Assembly: GCA_011390465.1 (NCBI GenBank)
Contig: JAABSH010000037.1
Span: 1 to 38,112, forward strand
Direction: 5' to 3'
DNA length: 38,112 nucleotides
DNA from: Desulfobacteraceae bacterium
GTDB lineage: Bacteria; Desulfobacterota; Desulfobacteria; Desulfobacterales; Desulfosalsimonadaceae
A program made the position numbers and the translations under genes. Below are positions 8,498-17,305 of this stretch, piece after piece. A model generated the notes under the pieces. It was not told the origin of the DNA. It searched no databases and saw only the letters and a list, made by a program, of their open reading frames with translations. Positions within the stretch are counted from its first letter, which is position 1; each line of letters opens with the position of its first letter.

Positions 8498-9224
8498 CGT
8501 CAACAAGCCGGCGCAGCTCCAAAGCGTTTTTTACTGCATAACCGTGGGCGTCATTGTTGAAATAGGCGTAGACATCCGTGCCTTCGGACAACTGCTCTTT
8601 AATCCATTGCGCCCATTCGGATAAATCCTGATGATTGTATGATTTGGCGTACCCGTTGCCGTGAAAACGAACGTAGGACCAGTCCGTGGTCAGGTGTCGG
8701 GGATGGTCATCGATCATGTCATGGATACACAGGGCTGCCTGATGACGCTGCAGTATTTCATAAATCTCATCAGTTAACCAGCGCGGATCACGAAATTCGA
8801 TGGCCCAGCGATGGCGGCGCGGAGCTTCGGCCAGAAAGGCGTCGAGCCTGTCAGGATTGGGACTCCAACGGGGCGGCAGCTGGACCAGGATCGGGCCGAG
8901 GTAGGATTTGAGCCGTTCGGCCCGGTCCAAAAATTTTTCAATGGTGTCTTCCGGATCTTTGAGCTTTTTCATGTGGGTTCCGTATCGGCTGTATTTCAGG
9001 GCATACCGGAATCCGTTGGGGGTCTGGTCCCGCCACCGGTCAAAGGTTTTTGCTGTGGGCAGCTGATAAAAGGTGTTGTTGATTTCCACCGTGTTGAAAG
9101 CATCCGCGTAATGCCCGAACCACTCTTGCTTGGGCATCTGTTCCGGATAAAATACCGGCTGCCAGTGATCGTACTGATATCCGGAGGTTCCGATGCGGCA
9201 TGTTGGTGCGGCGTTTCGGGTCAT
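8493..9224 (-). CDS. DUF72 (YecE-like) family protein
   Basis: A 243-residue DUF72 protein with a TIM-barrel-like fold. Motifs in order: IGTSGYQYDHW near the N-terminus, FNTVEINNTFYQLP, a FRYALKYSRYGTH stretch, LVQLPPRW, the RHRWAIEFRDPRW core, YVRFHGNG, and the C-terminal VYAYFNNDAHGYAVKNA. This is the complete family length and order. The ATG at 9222-9224 has an aagg Shine-Dalgarno 10 bases upstream on the minus strand. The biochemical function of DUF72 is not established. Its last codons overlap the broken acyl-CoA synthetase remnant, which suggests a rearrangement point at about 8493-8500. Confidence 0.88.
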   Translation of the reverse strand: MTRNAAPTCRIGTSGYQYDHWQPVFYPEQMPKQEWFGHYADAFNTVEINNTFYQLPTAKTFDRWRDQTPNGFRYALKYSRYGTHMKKLKDPEDTIEKFLDRAERLKSYLGPILVQLPPRWSPNPDRLDAFLAEAPRRHRWAIEFRDPRWLTDEIYEILQRHQAALCIHDMIDDHPRHLTTDWSYVRFHGNGYAKSYNHQDLSEWAQWIKEQLSEGTDVYAYFNNDAHGYAVKNALELRRLVDG

Positions 9225-9282
9225 AGAAGTTTCCTTTGCCGGCCTTGATTGTCATTTCGGCCATTGATGATTTTTCCCGTAC

Positions 9283-9362
9283 GGGCGAATGGCATTCGCC
9301 CATAAATGGCATTCGCCTATCCTGATTCAACCGCAAAAGGGCGTATGCCATGCGCCCCTGCG
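9283..9362. repeat. REP-like palindromes (GGGCGAATGGCATTCGCCC family), upstream of ppsA
   Basis: A near-perfect palindrome GGGCGAATGGCATTCGCCC lies at 9283-9301. A shorter copy follows (aatggcattcgcc, to about 9316), then a related palindrome GGGCGTATGCCATGCGCCCC at 9339-9358. The same family recurs on the other side of ppsA at 12366-12431. They look like an intergenic REP/BIME-type repeat family able to form cruciforms or RNA hairpins. Confidence 0.7.
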
Positions 9363-9484
9363 ATAGCGGTGACCGAAACCATGATCAATGCCTCTTGCCG
9401 TTGTTTTAACCTGCCAGATACAAAAAATTTTATCTGGTTATCCACTTCACAAGAGTTGATGTCATAACCCTCAACGCAGTGGCT

Positions 9485-9524
9485 GTCATTACGAGGAGTG
9501 AGGAACGAACGACGAAGTAATCCC
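9485..9524. repeat. GTCATTRCGAGGA...GACGAAGTAATCCC-type intergenic repeat
   Basis: This 40-base stretch matches a dispersed intergenic repeat type that I recognise from many bacterial genomes (GTCATTGCGAGGAG...CGAAGCAATCCC), here with several changes. ATTAC and GTAAT near its ends can pair. Apart from this and the palindromes at 9283-9362, the 580 bases from 9225 to 9804 are AT-rich leader sequence before ppsA, and I can support nothing more in them. Confidence 0.55.
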
Positions 9525-9804
9525 CTGTCGTGGTCTTCTGTTCTGATAACTCTGCGAGTAAATTGATTTTTTTTCAATGGGGTGAAAGCCGTATATTGGT
9601 CTTCGATTGAATCAGGCGAATCCATTAAACATAATACCGGGAATCTCTCACAATACAGTATAAATTACACTTTAATACGGGTTTGAGAGTATATATTCCG
9701 TCTTTTTTTGCTGGTATTATTTTTTACAGTTTATATTGATGCTTTCACGGATCGGTTTAACCACCGATGTTGAGATCAGGAACAGAACAAAAACGGAGAA
9801 AAGA

Positions 9805-12192
9805 ATGACGGATCAGGAAAAATATGTGGCATGGTTTGAAAATCTTGGAATGGAAGATGTCGAAAGGGTGGGGGGTAAAAATGCCTCTTTGGGAGAAATG
9901 ATCCAAACTCTTAAGGAACAGGGCATTGTGGTTCCGGATGGTTTTGCCACAACCGCAGCGGCATACTGGGATTTTGTTGAAGCCAATAATTTAAATGACA
10001 AAGTCAGATCGTTGATAAACGATTTGCATAAGAAAAACAAATCCCTTGCCACTGTTGGAAAATCCATCCGCAGACTTTTTCAAAAAGAAGAATTTCCCCC
10101 CTCCGTTGCCAAGGAAATAAAGGCACGGTATCGCGAATTGTCCGGCCGTTACAACGCTGATGAGGTCGATGTCGCGGTCCGGAGCAGTGCCACGGCCGAA
10201 GATCTGCCGGATGCCAGCTTTGCCGGACAGCAGGAAACGTTTCTTAATATATCCGGAGAAGACGAACTGATGGCGGCCTGCAGAAAATGCTATGCCTCGC
10301 TTTTTACGGACCGGGCCATCAGTTATCGGGAAGAACACGGATTCGATCATATGAAAGTGGCCCTTTCCGTGGGGGTGCAAAAAATGGTGCGCTCGGACAA
10401 GGCAGGCTCCGGTGTGATGTTTTCCATTGATACCGAAACCGGATTTCCGGATGTGGTGGTGATCAATGCCGCCTGGGGGTTGGGTGAAAATGTGGTGCAG
10501 GGCACGGTGACCCCGGATGAATACCGGGTCTTTAAACAACCGCTCAAAAACGATAAATACCGGCCGATTATTGAAAAAATCGTGGGTGACAAAGAAAAAA
10601 AGATGATCTACACCACCGGCCGCAGCGCGACCATTAAAAATGTGAACACCAACAAAAGCGAGCGCCGTTCATTTGTCTTAAATGACGATGAAATCCTGAC
10701 CCTGGCCCGCTGGGCGTGTACCATTGAAAGTCATTACGCCAAGCCCATGGATATCGAATGGGCCAAAGACGGACAGACCGAAGAGCTGTTTATTGTTCAG
10801 GCCCGACCGGAAACCGTGCAGTCACAAAAACAGGCCGGAACATTAAAGACCTACAGCCTCAAAGAAAGCGGCAAAAAGCTGGTCACCGGCTTGAGCATCG
10901 GACAGGCGATTGCCGCAGGCAAGGCCCTTATCATTAAAAGTGCGGATGAAATGGAAAAATTTAAACCAGGCATGATTCTGGTAACGGAAATGACGGATCC
11001 GGACTGGGTTCCCATTATGAAACAGGCAGCGGGTATTGTAACGGATTACGGCGGGCGTACCAGCCATGCCGCCATCGTCAGCCGGGAATTGGGCGTTCCC
11101 GCCATCGTGGGAACCGGCAATGGCACCGAGGCCTTAAAAGCGGAACAGGAAATTACAATTTCATGCGCCGAGGGGGATGAAGGATTTGTGTATGAGGGTA
11201 TCCTGGAGTTTGACGAACAGGAAGTTGACCTGGAAAATGTCCCTGAAACCGATACGCATATTATGATGAACATCGGAAGTCCGGCCGCCGGGTTTCGCTG
11301 GTGGCGGCTGCCGTGCAAAGGAATCGGCCTGGCCCGTATGGAATATATTATCAATAATATTATTAAAATCCATCCCATGGCCCTGGCAAAATTCGATGAA
11401 CTGGAAGACAAGGAGGCCAAAAAAGAAATACAGGTCCTGACTGCCGGATATAAAGACAAAAAACAGTATTTTGTGGATCATCTGGCCTGGGGCATTGCAA
11501 AGATTGCCGCATCTCAATATCCGGAAGCCGTTATTGTGCGTATGAGTGATTTTAAAACCAATGAATACGCGGACCTTATCGGGGGCCGCGGTTTTGAACC
11601 CGAAGAAAGCAACCCCATGATCGGATTCCGGGGGGCGTCGCGCTATTACAGCAAAAATTATCGTCCGGGATTTGCTATAGAGTGCCGGGCCATCAAAAAA
11701 GTGCGGGAAGAAATCGGACTGACCAATGTGATTATCATGATTCCCTTCTGCCGGACCCCGGAAGAGGCGGATAAAGTATTTGAGGCCCTGGCGGAAAACG
11801 ACCTGATCCGGGGAAAAGACGGCTTAAAAGTCTATGTCATGGCCGAAATCCCGTCCAATATCATTCTGGCAGAAGAATTTGCCCGGCGCTTTGACGGATT
11901 TTCCATCGGATCCAATGACCTCACCCAGCTCACCCTGGGGGTGGACCGGGACTCGGGTGAATTGGCCCATATTTTTGATGAAAGAAATGAAGCGGTGAAA
12001 GAACAGATCAGGGCCCTGATACAGGCGGCCCACAAAACGGATCGTAAAGTGGGGATCTGCGGTCAGGCACCCAGCGATCATCCGGAATTTTCTGAATTTT
12101 TAGTCAAAGAGGGGATTGATTCCATCTCCTTAAATCCGGACAGCGTGATCCGCGCAACCCGGATCATCGCGGATGCTGAAAAAATGTCTTAG
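9805..12192 (+). CDS. ppsA: Phosphoenolpyruvate synthase
   Basis: A 795-residue PEP synthase (ATP + pyruvate + water to PEP + AMP + phosphate), the gluconeogenic step from pyruvate. The N-terminal ATP-grasp domain (about 1-340) starts with GGKNASLGEMI and has RSSATAEDLPDASFAGQQET. The central phosphohistidine domain contains GGRTSHAAIVSRELG. By counting codons its His is residue 421, the same number as the catalytic His of E. coli PpsA. The C-terminal PEP/pyruvate barrel has GSNDLTQLTLGVDRDS and the acid/base Cys at 752 (CGQAPSDHPEF). The length is normal. The start at 9805 has ggag 7 bases upstream and begins at the family's usual N-terminus; an in-frame ATG at 9736 would add an unlike tail. 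Flanked on both sides by palindromic repeats, so probably monocistronic. Confidence 0.95.
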   Translation: MTDQEKYVAWFENLGMEDVERVGGKNASLGEMIQTLKEQGIVVPDGFATTAAAYWDFVEANNLNDKVRSLINDLHKKNKSLATVGKSIRRLFQKEEFPPSVAKEIKARYRELSGRYNADEVDVAVRSSATAEDLPDASFAGQQETFLNISGEDELMAACRKCYASLFTDRAISYREEHGFDHMKVALSVGVQKMVRSDKAGSGVMFSIDTETGFPDVVVINAAWGLGENVVQGTVTPDEYRVFKQPLKNDKYRPIIEKIVGDKEKKMIYTTGRSATIKNVNTNKSERRSFVLNDDEILTLARWACTIESHYAKPMDIEWAKDGQTEELFIVQARPETVQSQKQAGTLKTYSLKESGKKLVTGLSIGQAIAAGKALIIKSADEMEKFKPGMILVTEMTDPDWVPIMKQAAGIVTDYGGRTSHAAIVSRELGVPAIVGTGNGTEALKAEQEITISCAEGDEGFVYEGILEFDEQEVDLENVPETDTHIMMNIGSPAAGFRWWRLPCKGIGLARMEYIINNIIKIHPMALAKFDELEDKEAKKEIQVLTAGYKDKKQYFVDHLAWGIAKIAASQYPEAVIVRMSDFKTNEYADLIGGRGFEPEESNPMIGFRGASRYYSKNYRPGFAIECRAIKKVREEIGLTNVIIMIPFCRTPEEADKVFEALAENDLIRGKDGLKVYVMAEIPSNIILAEEFARRFDGFSIGSNDLTQLTLGVDRDSGELAHIFDERNEAVKEQIRALIQAAHKTDRKVGICGQAPSDHPEFSEFLVKEGIDSISLNPDSVIRATRIIADAEKMS

Positions 12193-12237
12193 CGGACAAG
12201 GAGCCCATAATCGAAAAATTAAGGGAAAAATAATCTA

Positions 12238-12315
12238 ATCACAGAGAACACAGAGGATTAGGAGGAAAAACTCATGATGATACTTTTCTCCGTGATCTCT
12301 GTGACCTCTGTGGTG
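12238..12315. repeat. CACAGAG inverted repeat downstream of ppsA
   Basis: The left arm ATCACAGAGAACACAGAGG and the right arm GATCTCTGTGACCTCTGTGG can fold back across about 35 bases. CACAGAG-type dyads are a widespread dispersed intergenic repeat. It could end ppsA transcription, but there is no U-tract. The bases from 12193 to 12494 hold only this and the next repeat. Confidence 0.5.
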
Positions 12316-12365
12316 AATATAGGAAATTGAAGGCTTTGATCATTTTCGGCCAACTGCCATCGTAT

Positions 12366-12431
12366 GGGCGTATGGAATACGCCCTGTCATAGAATTGCGC
12401 TTCAACCGGAATGGGCGAATGCCATTCGCCC
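12366..12431. repeat. REP-like palindromes between ppsA and the ATPase operon
   Basis: Two palindromes: GGGCGTATGGAATACGCCC at 12366-12384 and GGGCGAATGCCATTCGCCC at 12413-12431. The second is followed by CCTGCGG, as in the copy before ppsA. They belong to the same family as 9283-9362. Confidence 0.7.
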
Positions 12432-12464
12432 CTGCGGGTTTGATCATCATTGGCCCAAACATGA

Positions 12465-13892
<1,428 letters not shown>

Positions 13893-13928
13893 ATTTCAGT
13901 GCGTTATCGGCCGGAGATATAAAAAGAA

Positions 13929-14318
13929 ATGAAACTCAAAGTATTGCTTCCCACGGAAGTGCTGATTGAACAAACGGTTGAAAAAGTGACCGCAGAAGCA
14001 GTCAATGGTTCTTTCTGCCTGCTGCCCCGGCATATAGATTTTGTCACGGCCCTGGCGCCGGGGCTGGTCTCCTATGCAACCGAAGAGGGGGAAGAGGTGT
14101 TTCTTGCAGTAGACGAAGGGGTGCTGGTCAAATGCGCGGATGACGTCACCATATCGACCCGCAATGCCGTGAAAGGCCTGTCCCTGGGCGAGCTTAAGGA
14201 AACACTGAAAGAACAGTTCGAAAAAACAGATGAACACGAGAAAGTCGTTCGTTCGGCCATGGCCCGGATTGAAGCCGGTTTCGTTCGAGGTTTTCTGGAA
14301 CTGCAGAGGCGGATATGA
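13929..14318 (+). CDS. atpC: N-ATPase subunit epsilon
   Basis: A 129-residue epsilon subunit. The N-terminal beta-sandwich reads LLPTEVLIEQTVEKVTAEAV, then GSFCLLPRHIDFVTALAPGL. A short C-terminal helical part follows (LKETLKEQFEKTDEHEKVVR). It connects the gamma shaft to the c ring at the F1/Fo interface. The gene follows atpD after 36 bases with ggag upstream, and its stop overlaps the ATG of atpQ (ATGA). Confidence 0.9.
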   Translation: MKLKVLLPTEVLIEQTVEKVTAEAVNGSFCLLPRHIDFVTALAPGLVSYATEEGEEVFLAVDEGVLVKCADDVTISTRNAVKGLSLGELKETLKEQFEKTDEHEKVVRSAMARIEAGFVRGFLELQRRI

Positions 14319-14617
14319 CAAAAGATCCTCAGCAACAAAAAAAGTCGCAATTATCCGACATCATAGAAAAAAAAGAAATCCGCAAAATAAAGGCGCGGAA
14401 AGAAAAAGACCGGGGGGTATGGTTCGGCTTCGGCATGTTCGGCCTGGTGGGATGGTCGGTGGCAGTCCCGACCCTGCTCGGCATTGCCCTGGGGGTCTGG
14501 ATCGACTCAACCTATGCCTCCCGGTATTCGTGGACCTTGATGTTTTTGTTTGTCGGTGTGGTTCTGGGATGCATGAATGCATGGTACTGGGTCAAAAAGG
14601 AGAGCCGCCATGACTGA
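14315..14617 (+). CDS. atpQ: N-ATPase AtpQ (AtpI-like membrane protein)
   Basis: A 100-residue protein with a strongly basic N-terminus and two membrane helices (GLVGWSVAVPTLLGIALGVW and WTLMFLFVGVVLGCMNAWYW). It is in the position and form of AtpQ of N-ATPase operons, related to the AtpI/gene-1 proteins that help c-ring assembly or Mg2+ handling. Its stop codon is now the junction of host and inserted element: the T of the direct repeat ATGACT plus GA from the element. Without the element the frame would stop at TAG at the same codon, so the protein is unchanged. A Shine-Dalgarno for the next gene (aaggag, 14597-14602) lies inside its last codons. Confidence 0.85.
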   Translation: MTKDPQQQKKSQLSDIIEKKEIRKIKARKEKDRGVWFGFGMFGLVGWSVAVPTLLGIALGVWIDSTYASRYSWTLMFLFVGVVLGCMNAWYWVKKESRHD

Positions 14618-14766
14618 CGGCTTCGTAAAAAGTCCAAATTCTTTGTTGCGCTGCATCCCCAGCTACTTCAACGTACGCCAAGTACGCCTCATTGCTGGGG
14701 ATTTGCGCGCCTCGAATTTGAACTTTTATACCTTGCCGTCTATACTTGACTTTTTACGGTTGCATC
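14616..14766. mobile_element. 151-bp MITE-like element with 6-bp target duplication
   Basis: The element begins GACGGCTTCGTAAAAAGTC and ends GACTTTTTACGGTTGCATC, which is an imperfect terminal inverted repeat (13 of 19 positions pair, including an 11-base run CGTAAAAAGTC). It is flanked by the direct repeat ATGACT at 14610-14615 and 14767-14772, the expected target-site duplication. The interior forms a long hairpin (GCATCCCCAGC ... GCTGGGGATTTGC). It has no coding capacity, so it would need a transposase in trans. A one-mismatch copy of its right end is at 5434-5452. The insertion hit the start codon of the antiporter gene precisely. Confidence 0.82.
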
Positions 14767-15996
14767 ATGACTAGGCTGCATCCGGATTATACCATGGTCA
14801 TCATGATCATCGGGGCGATAATGGTTTTAACCATTGCCGTCAAAGCGTGGATACAAAAAACCGGGATTCCCGCCTTGGTGATTTTTCTCCTGCTTGGATT
14901 CTGCCTCCGGCTTGCGAATACAAGGTACGGCGAATTGTTTGAAGGCGGTGAAGCCATTCTCGATCTTTTTGCCAAAATCGGCCTGATTACCCTGCTGTTC
15001 AAGGTGGGCCTGGAGAGCAATATTGCCGGACTGCTCAAACAGCTGCGAAGCGCAAGCGTGGTGTGGGCGGGAAATATTCTGATCAGCGGGCTGCTGGGGT
15101 ATATAACCGCCTATTACATCCTGGGGATACAATTAATAACCAGTATTATTATTGCCACGGCTTTTACCGCCACCAGCGTGGGCGTATCCGTGGCCGTATG
15201 GGAGTCCCGGCAGGCCCTTAAATCGGATAACGGGGAACTGCTCATCGATGTTGCCGCCTTGGATGATATTACCGCCATTGTGCTGATGGCGCTGCTTTTT
15301 GCACTGCTTCCGCATTTTAGAGAAGGATTCGATGCCAATTTATGGCCGGTGGTCATGGAATCTGCCGGCGGATTTCTGATAAAATTGTTTGGATTCGGCC
15401 TGTTTTGTGCCCTGTTTTCCGTGTTCATGGAAAAACGGATCACATCCTATTTTAAAAAACTCGAGTCCGCTCCGGAATTGATTCTGGTGGTGGTGGGGAT
15501 TAGCTTTATTATCGCGGCATTATCCGAATGGATCGGATTTTCTTTTGCCATCGGCGCTTTTTTTGCCGGGCTGGTCTTCAGCCGGGATGAGTCCGCGGTA
15601 AAAAATGAAGGGTCGTTTATGCCGCTGTATGAACTATTTTCTCCCTTTTTTTTTATCGGCATCGGCATGCAGGTCTCTCCGGAGATACTTGGCACCGGTT
15701 TTACGGTGTGCACGGTTTTGATAGTCGCCGCCGTTGTTTCAAAGATTATTGCCAATGGCATGCCGCTCTGGATGATGGGCAATTTTCAAAGTGCCGCACT
15801 GATCGGCATCAGCATGGTGCCCCGGGCGGAAATAACCATGGTGATCATGCAGCACGGACTTGATAAAGGGGCCTGGGCCGTGCCGCCGAAAATTTTTAAT
15901 TCCATGGTGTTTGTCTGCATTGCCACCTGTGCTGCCGCGCCGGTAGTGGTCCAGAAACTGCTCACCCGATGGCCCCAGACGGAGAGTAATCAATGA
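14767..15996 (+). CDS. CPA2-type cation:proton antiporter inside the N-ATPase operon
   Basis: A protein of about 409 residues of the Na_H_Exchanger/CPA2 superfamily with about 12 hydrophobic segments. The helix-4 motif TATSVGVS is at about 135-141. The ion-binding pair Asp166-Asp167 (AALDDITAIV) is the DD motif of electrogenic NapA/GerN-type Na+/H+ antiporters; K+-efflux Kef proteins have QD there instead. No C-terminal TrkA/RCK domain is present. Its stop overlaps the ATG of atpR (ATGA), so it is a true operon member. The start ATG at 14767 lies in the right-hand target duplication of the inserted element. Its original Shine-Dalgarno (14597-14602) is now 165 bases upstream and no replacement is visible, so translation is probably weakened. 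A TTG at 14746 in the element is in frame but also lacks a ribosome site. Confidence 0.85.
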   Translation: MTRLHPDYTMVIMIIGAIMVLTIAVKAWIQKTGIPALVIFLLLGFCLRLANTRYGELFEGGEAILDLFAKIGLITLLFKVGLESNIAGLLKQLRSASVVWAGNILISGLLGYITAYYILGIQLITSIIIATAFTATSVGVSVAVWESRQALKSDNGELLIDVAALDDITAIVLMALLFALLPHFREGFDANLWPVVMESAGGFLIKLFGFGLFCALFSVFMEKRITSYFKKLESAPELILVVVGISFIIAALSEWIGFSFAIGAFFAGLVFSRDESAVKNEGSFMPLYELFSPFFFIGIGMQVSPEILGTGFTVCTVLIVAAVVSKIIANGMPLWMMGNFQSAALIGISMVPRAEITMVIMQHGLDKGAWAVPPKIFNSMVFVCIATCAAAPVVVQKLLTRWPQTESNQ

Positions 15997-16277
15997 ATAT
16001 AAATCTTATCCATATGACATGGTGTTTTATCGCGGGGATGGGAATCGGCATGTTTTATTTTGCCGGCCTCTGGTGGTCGCTGAAGCGGTTGTCTTCTTTT
16101 CAGGAACCGGCGCTCTGGCTGTTTACCAGTTTTCTGGTTCGTTCCGGAGTCAGTCTGGCGGGATTTTATCTTGTTTCCCGGGGCGGATGGAAGGGCATGT
16201 TGTTTTGTCTGTTTGGATTTTTTCTGATGCGCATGCTCTGGGTATCAAAGAATAAACGTAAAATTTTATCATATTAG
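15993..16277 (+). CDS. atpR: N-ATPase AtpR membrane protein
   Basis: A 94-residue, three-helix membrane protein (MTWCFIAGMGIGMFYFAGLW; LWLFTSFLVRSGVSLAGFYL; GMLFCLFGFFLMRMLWV). It fits AtpR, a subunit found only in N-ATPase operons, in position between atpQ and atpB and in its conserved buried Arg residues (FLVRSG, FFLMRMLW). AtpR is thought to help assemble or stabilise the c ring or a/c interface; this is not demonstrated here. The ATG overlaps the antiporter stop, so its translation may depend on ribosomes finishing the antiporter gene. Confidence 0.85.
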   Translation: MNINLIHMTWCFIAGMGIGMFYFAGLWWSLKRLSSFQEPALWLFTSFLVRSGVSLAGFYLVSRGGWKGMLFCLFGFFLMRMLWVSKNKRKILSY

Positions 16278-16296
16278 GACTATAAGAGGAAATCCC

Positions 16297-17031
16297 ATGG
16301 ATTTAAAAGATATCAGTCCGGATCAGATCGTCTACTGGCAGTGGGGACCGGTTAACCTCAATGCCACCATTGTGTTCACATGGGGGGTTATGCTGCTGAT
16401 GGTCATAGGGGCGTGGTTTATCACCCGGAGGCTTTCCACGGACATCCATTTTTCAAGGTGGCAGAATCTTCTCGAAATCATTGTCAAGGGCATGCAAAAT
16501 GAGATCCGGGAGGTCAGCAATCAGGCCGCGGCCCAGTATCTTCCGCTTGTGGGAACGCTTTTTCTGTTTATTGCCGTATCCAACCTGCTGAGTATCGTTC
16601 CCTTTTATGTGGCGCCCACCGCGTCCTTGTCCACCACCGCCGGGCTGGCCATCTGCGTTTTTGTGGCGGTGCCGGTCTACGGCATCATCAAAAGAGGCAT
16701 CGGCGGGTATTTCAAGCAATATATTCAGCCCACCTTATTCATGCTTCCGTTTAATATTATGGGGGAGCTTTCACGCACCCTGGCCCTTGCCGTGCGGCTA
16801 TTCGGCAATGTGATGAGCACCATGAAAATAGGGGCCATACTGCTTGCCATTGCCCCGTTCTTTTTCCCGGTGCTCATGAATGCCCTGGGGCTGCTGACCG
16901 GCATGATTCAGGCCTACATATTTGCCATTCTGGCAATGGTGTATATTGCATCGGCAACACAGGCCCAAAAGGAGCACGAAACAAAAACCGAGAAGAAAGG
17001 AACCGAGAAGAAAGGAGTTAATAATGGATAG
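16297..17031 (+). CDS. atpB: N-ATPase subunit a
   Basis: A 244-residue a subunit of the membrane Fo sector with five to six helices. The essential Arg is in the usual helix (LSRTLALAVRLFGNVMS). The ion half-channel is formed here against the c ring. The N-terminal stretch (SPDQIVYWQWGPVNLNATIV) is the periplasm-facing segment typical of the family. The C-terminus is a charged tail (KEHETKTEKKG repeated). It is preceded by agagga at a good distance, and its last codons overlap the atpE start by 8 bases. Confidence 0.92.
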   Translation: MDLKDISPDQIVYWQWGPVNLNATIVFTWGVMLLMVIGAWFITRRLSTDIHFSRWQNLLEIIVKGMQNEIREVSNQAAAQYLPLVGTLFLFIAVSNLLSIVPFYVAPTASLSTTAGLAICVFVAVPVYGIIKRGIGGYFKQYIQPTLFMLPFNIMGELSRTLALAVRLFGNVMSTMKIGAILLAIAPFFFPVLMNALGLLTGMIQAYIFAILAMVYIASATQAQKEHETKTEKKGTEKKGVNNG

Positions 17032-17302
17032 TGTATCATTAATTGGTATGGCATCGGCTATTTCAGCGGGATTGACCATCGGTATCGGGGCCATCGGGCC
17101 GGCCATCGGCGAAGGCCGGGCCGTGGCCCAGGCCCTGAGTTCCATGGCCCAGCAGCCGGATGAAATAAACACCATCACACGGACGTTGTTTGTGGGTCTG
17201 GCAATGATTGAATCCACCGCCATCTATTGTTTTGTGGTGTCCATGATTCTTTTGTTTGCCAATCCTTTCTGGGACTATGTCATCGCAGCAAATGGAGGAT
17301 AA
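17024..17302 (+). CDS. atpE: N-ATPase subunit c with Na+-binding signature
   Basis: A 92-residue, two-helix proteolipid that forms the rotor ring. Helix 1 has GAIGPAIGEGRAVAQAL with Glu30 at the position of Ilyobacter Gln32. Helix 2 has AMIESTAIY with Glu63, Ser64, Thr65 and Tyr68, equivalent to the Glu65-Ser66-Thr67-Tyr70 Na+ site. A Glu in both helices plus the EST..Y motif is the signature described for Na+-coupled N-ATPase rings. The loop is the normal QQPDE. A strong Shine-Dalgarno (aaaggag) precedes the ATG at 17024, inside the end of atpB. Confidence 0.93.
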   Translation: MDSVSLIGMASAISAGLTIGIGAIGPAIGEGRAVAQALSSMAQQPDEINTITRTLFVGLAMIESTAIYCFVVSMILLFANPFWDYVIAANGG

Positions 17303-17305
17303 GTC

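Noticed and set aside
9317-9625. A 102-codon minus-strand open frame upstream of ppsA
   Set aside because: It runs entirely through intergenic repeats and palindromes, has no ribosome site and no protein-like pattern.
9640-9735. Sigma-70 promoter for ppsA in the AT-rich leader
   Set aside because: Several TATAAT-like and TTGA-like strings occur but none with acceptable 16-18 base spacing, so I could not choose one.
14616-14766. CRISPR or riboswitch in the gap between atpQ and the antiporter
   Set aside because: The terminal inverted repeats and 6-bp flanking duplication explain the structure as an inserted element; no repeat-spacer pattern is present.
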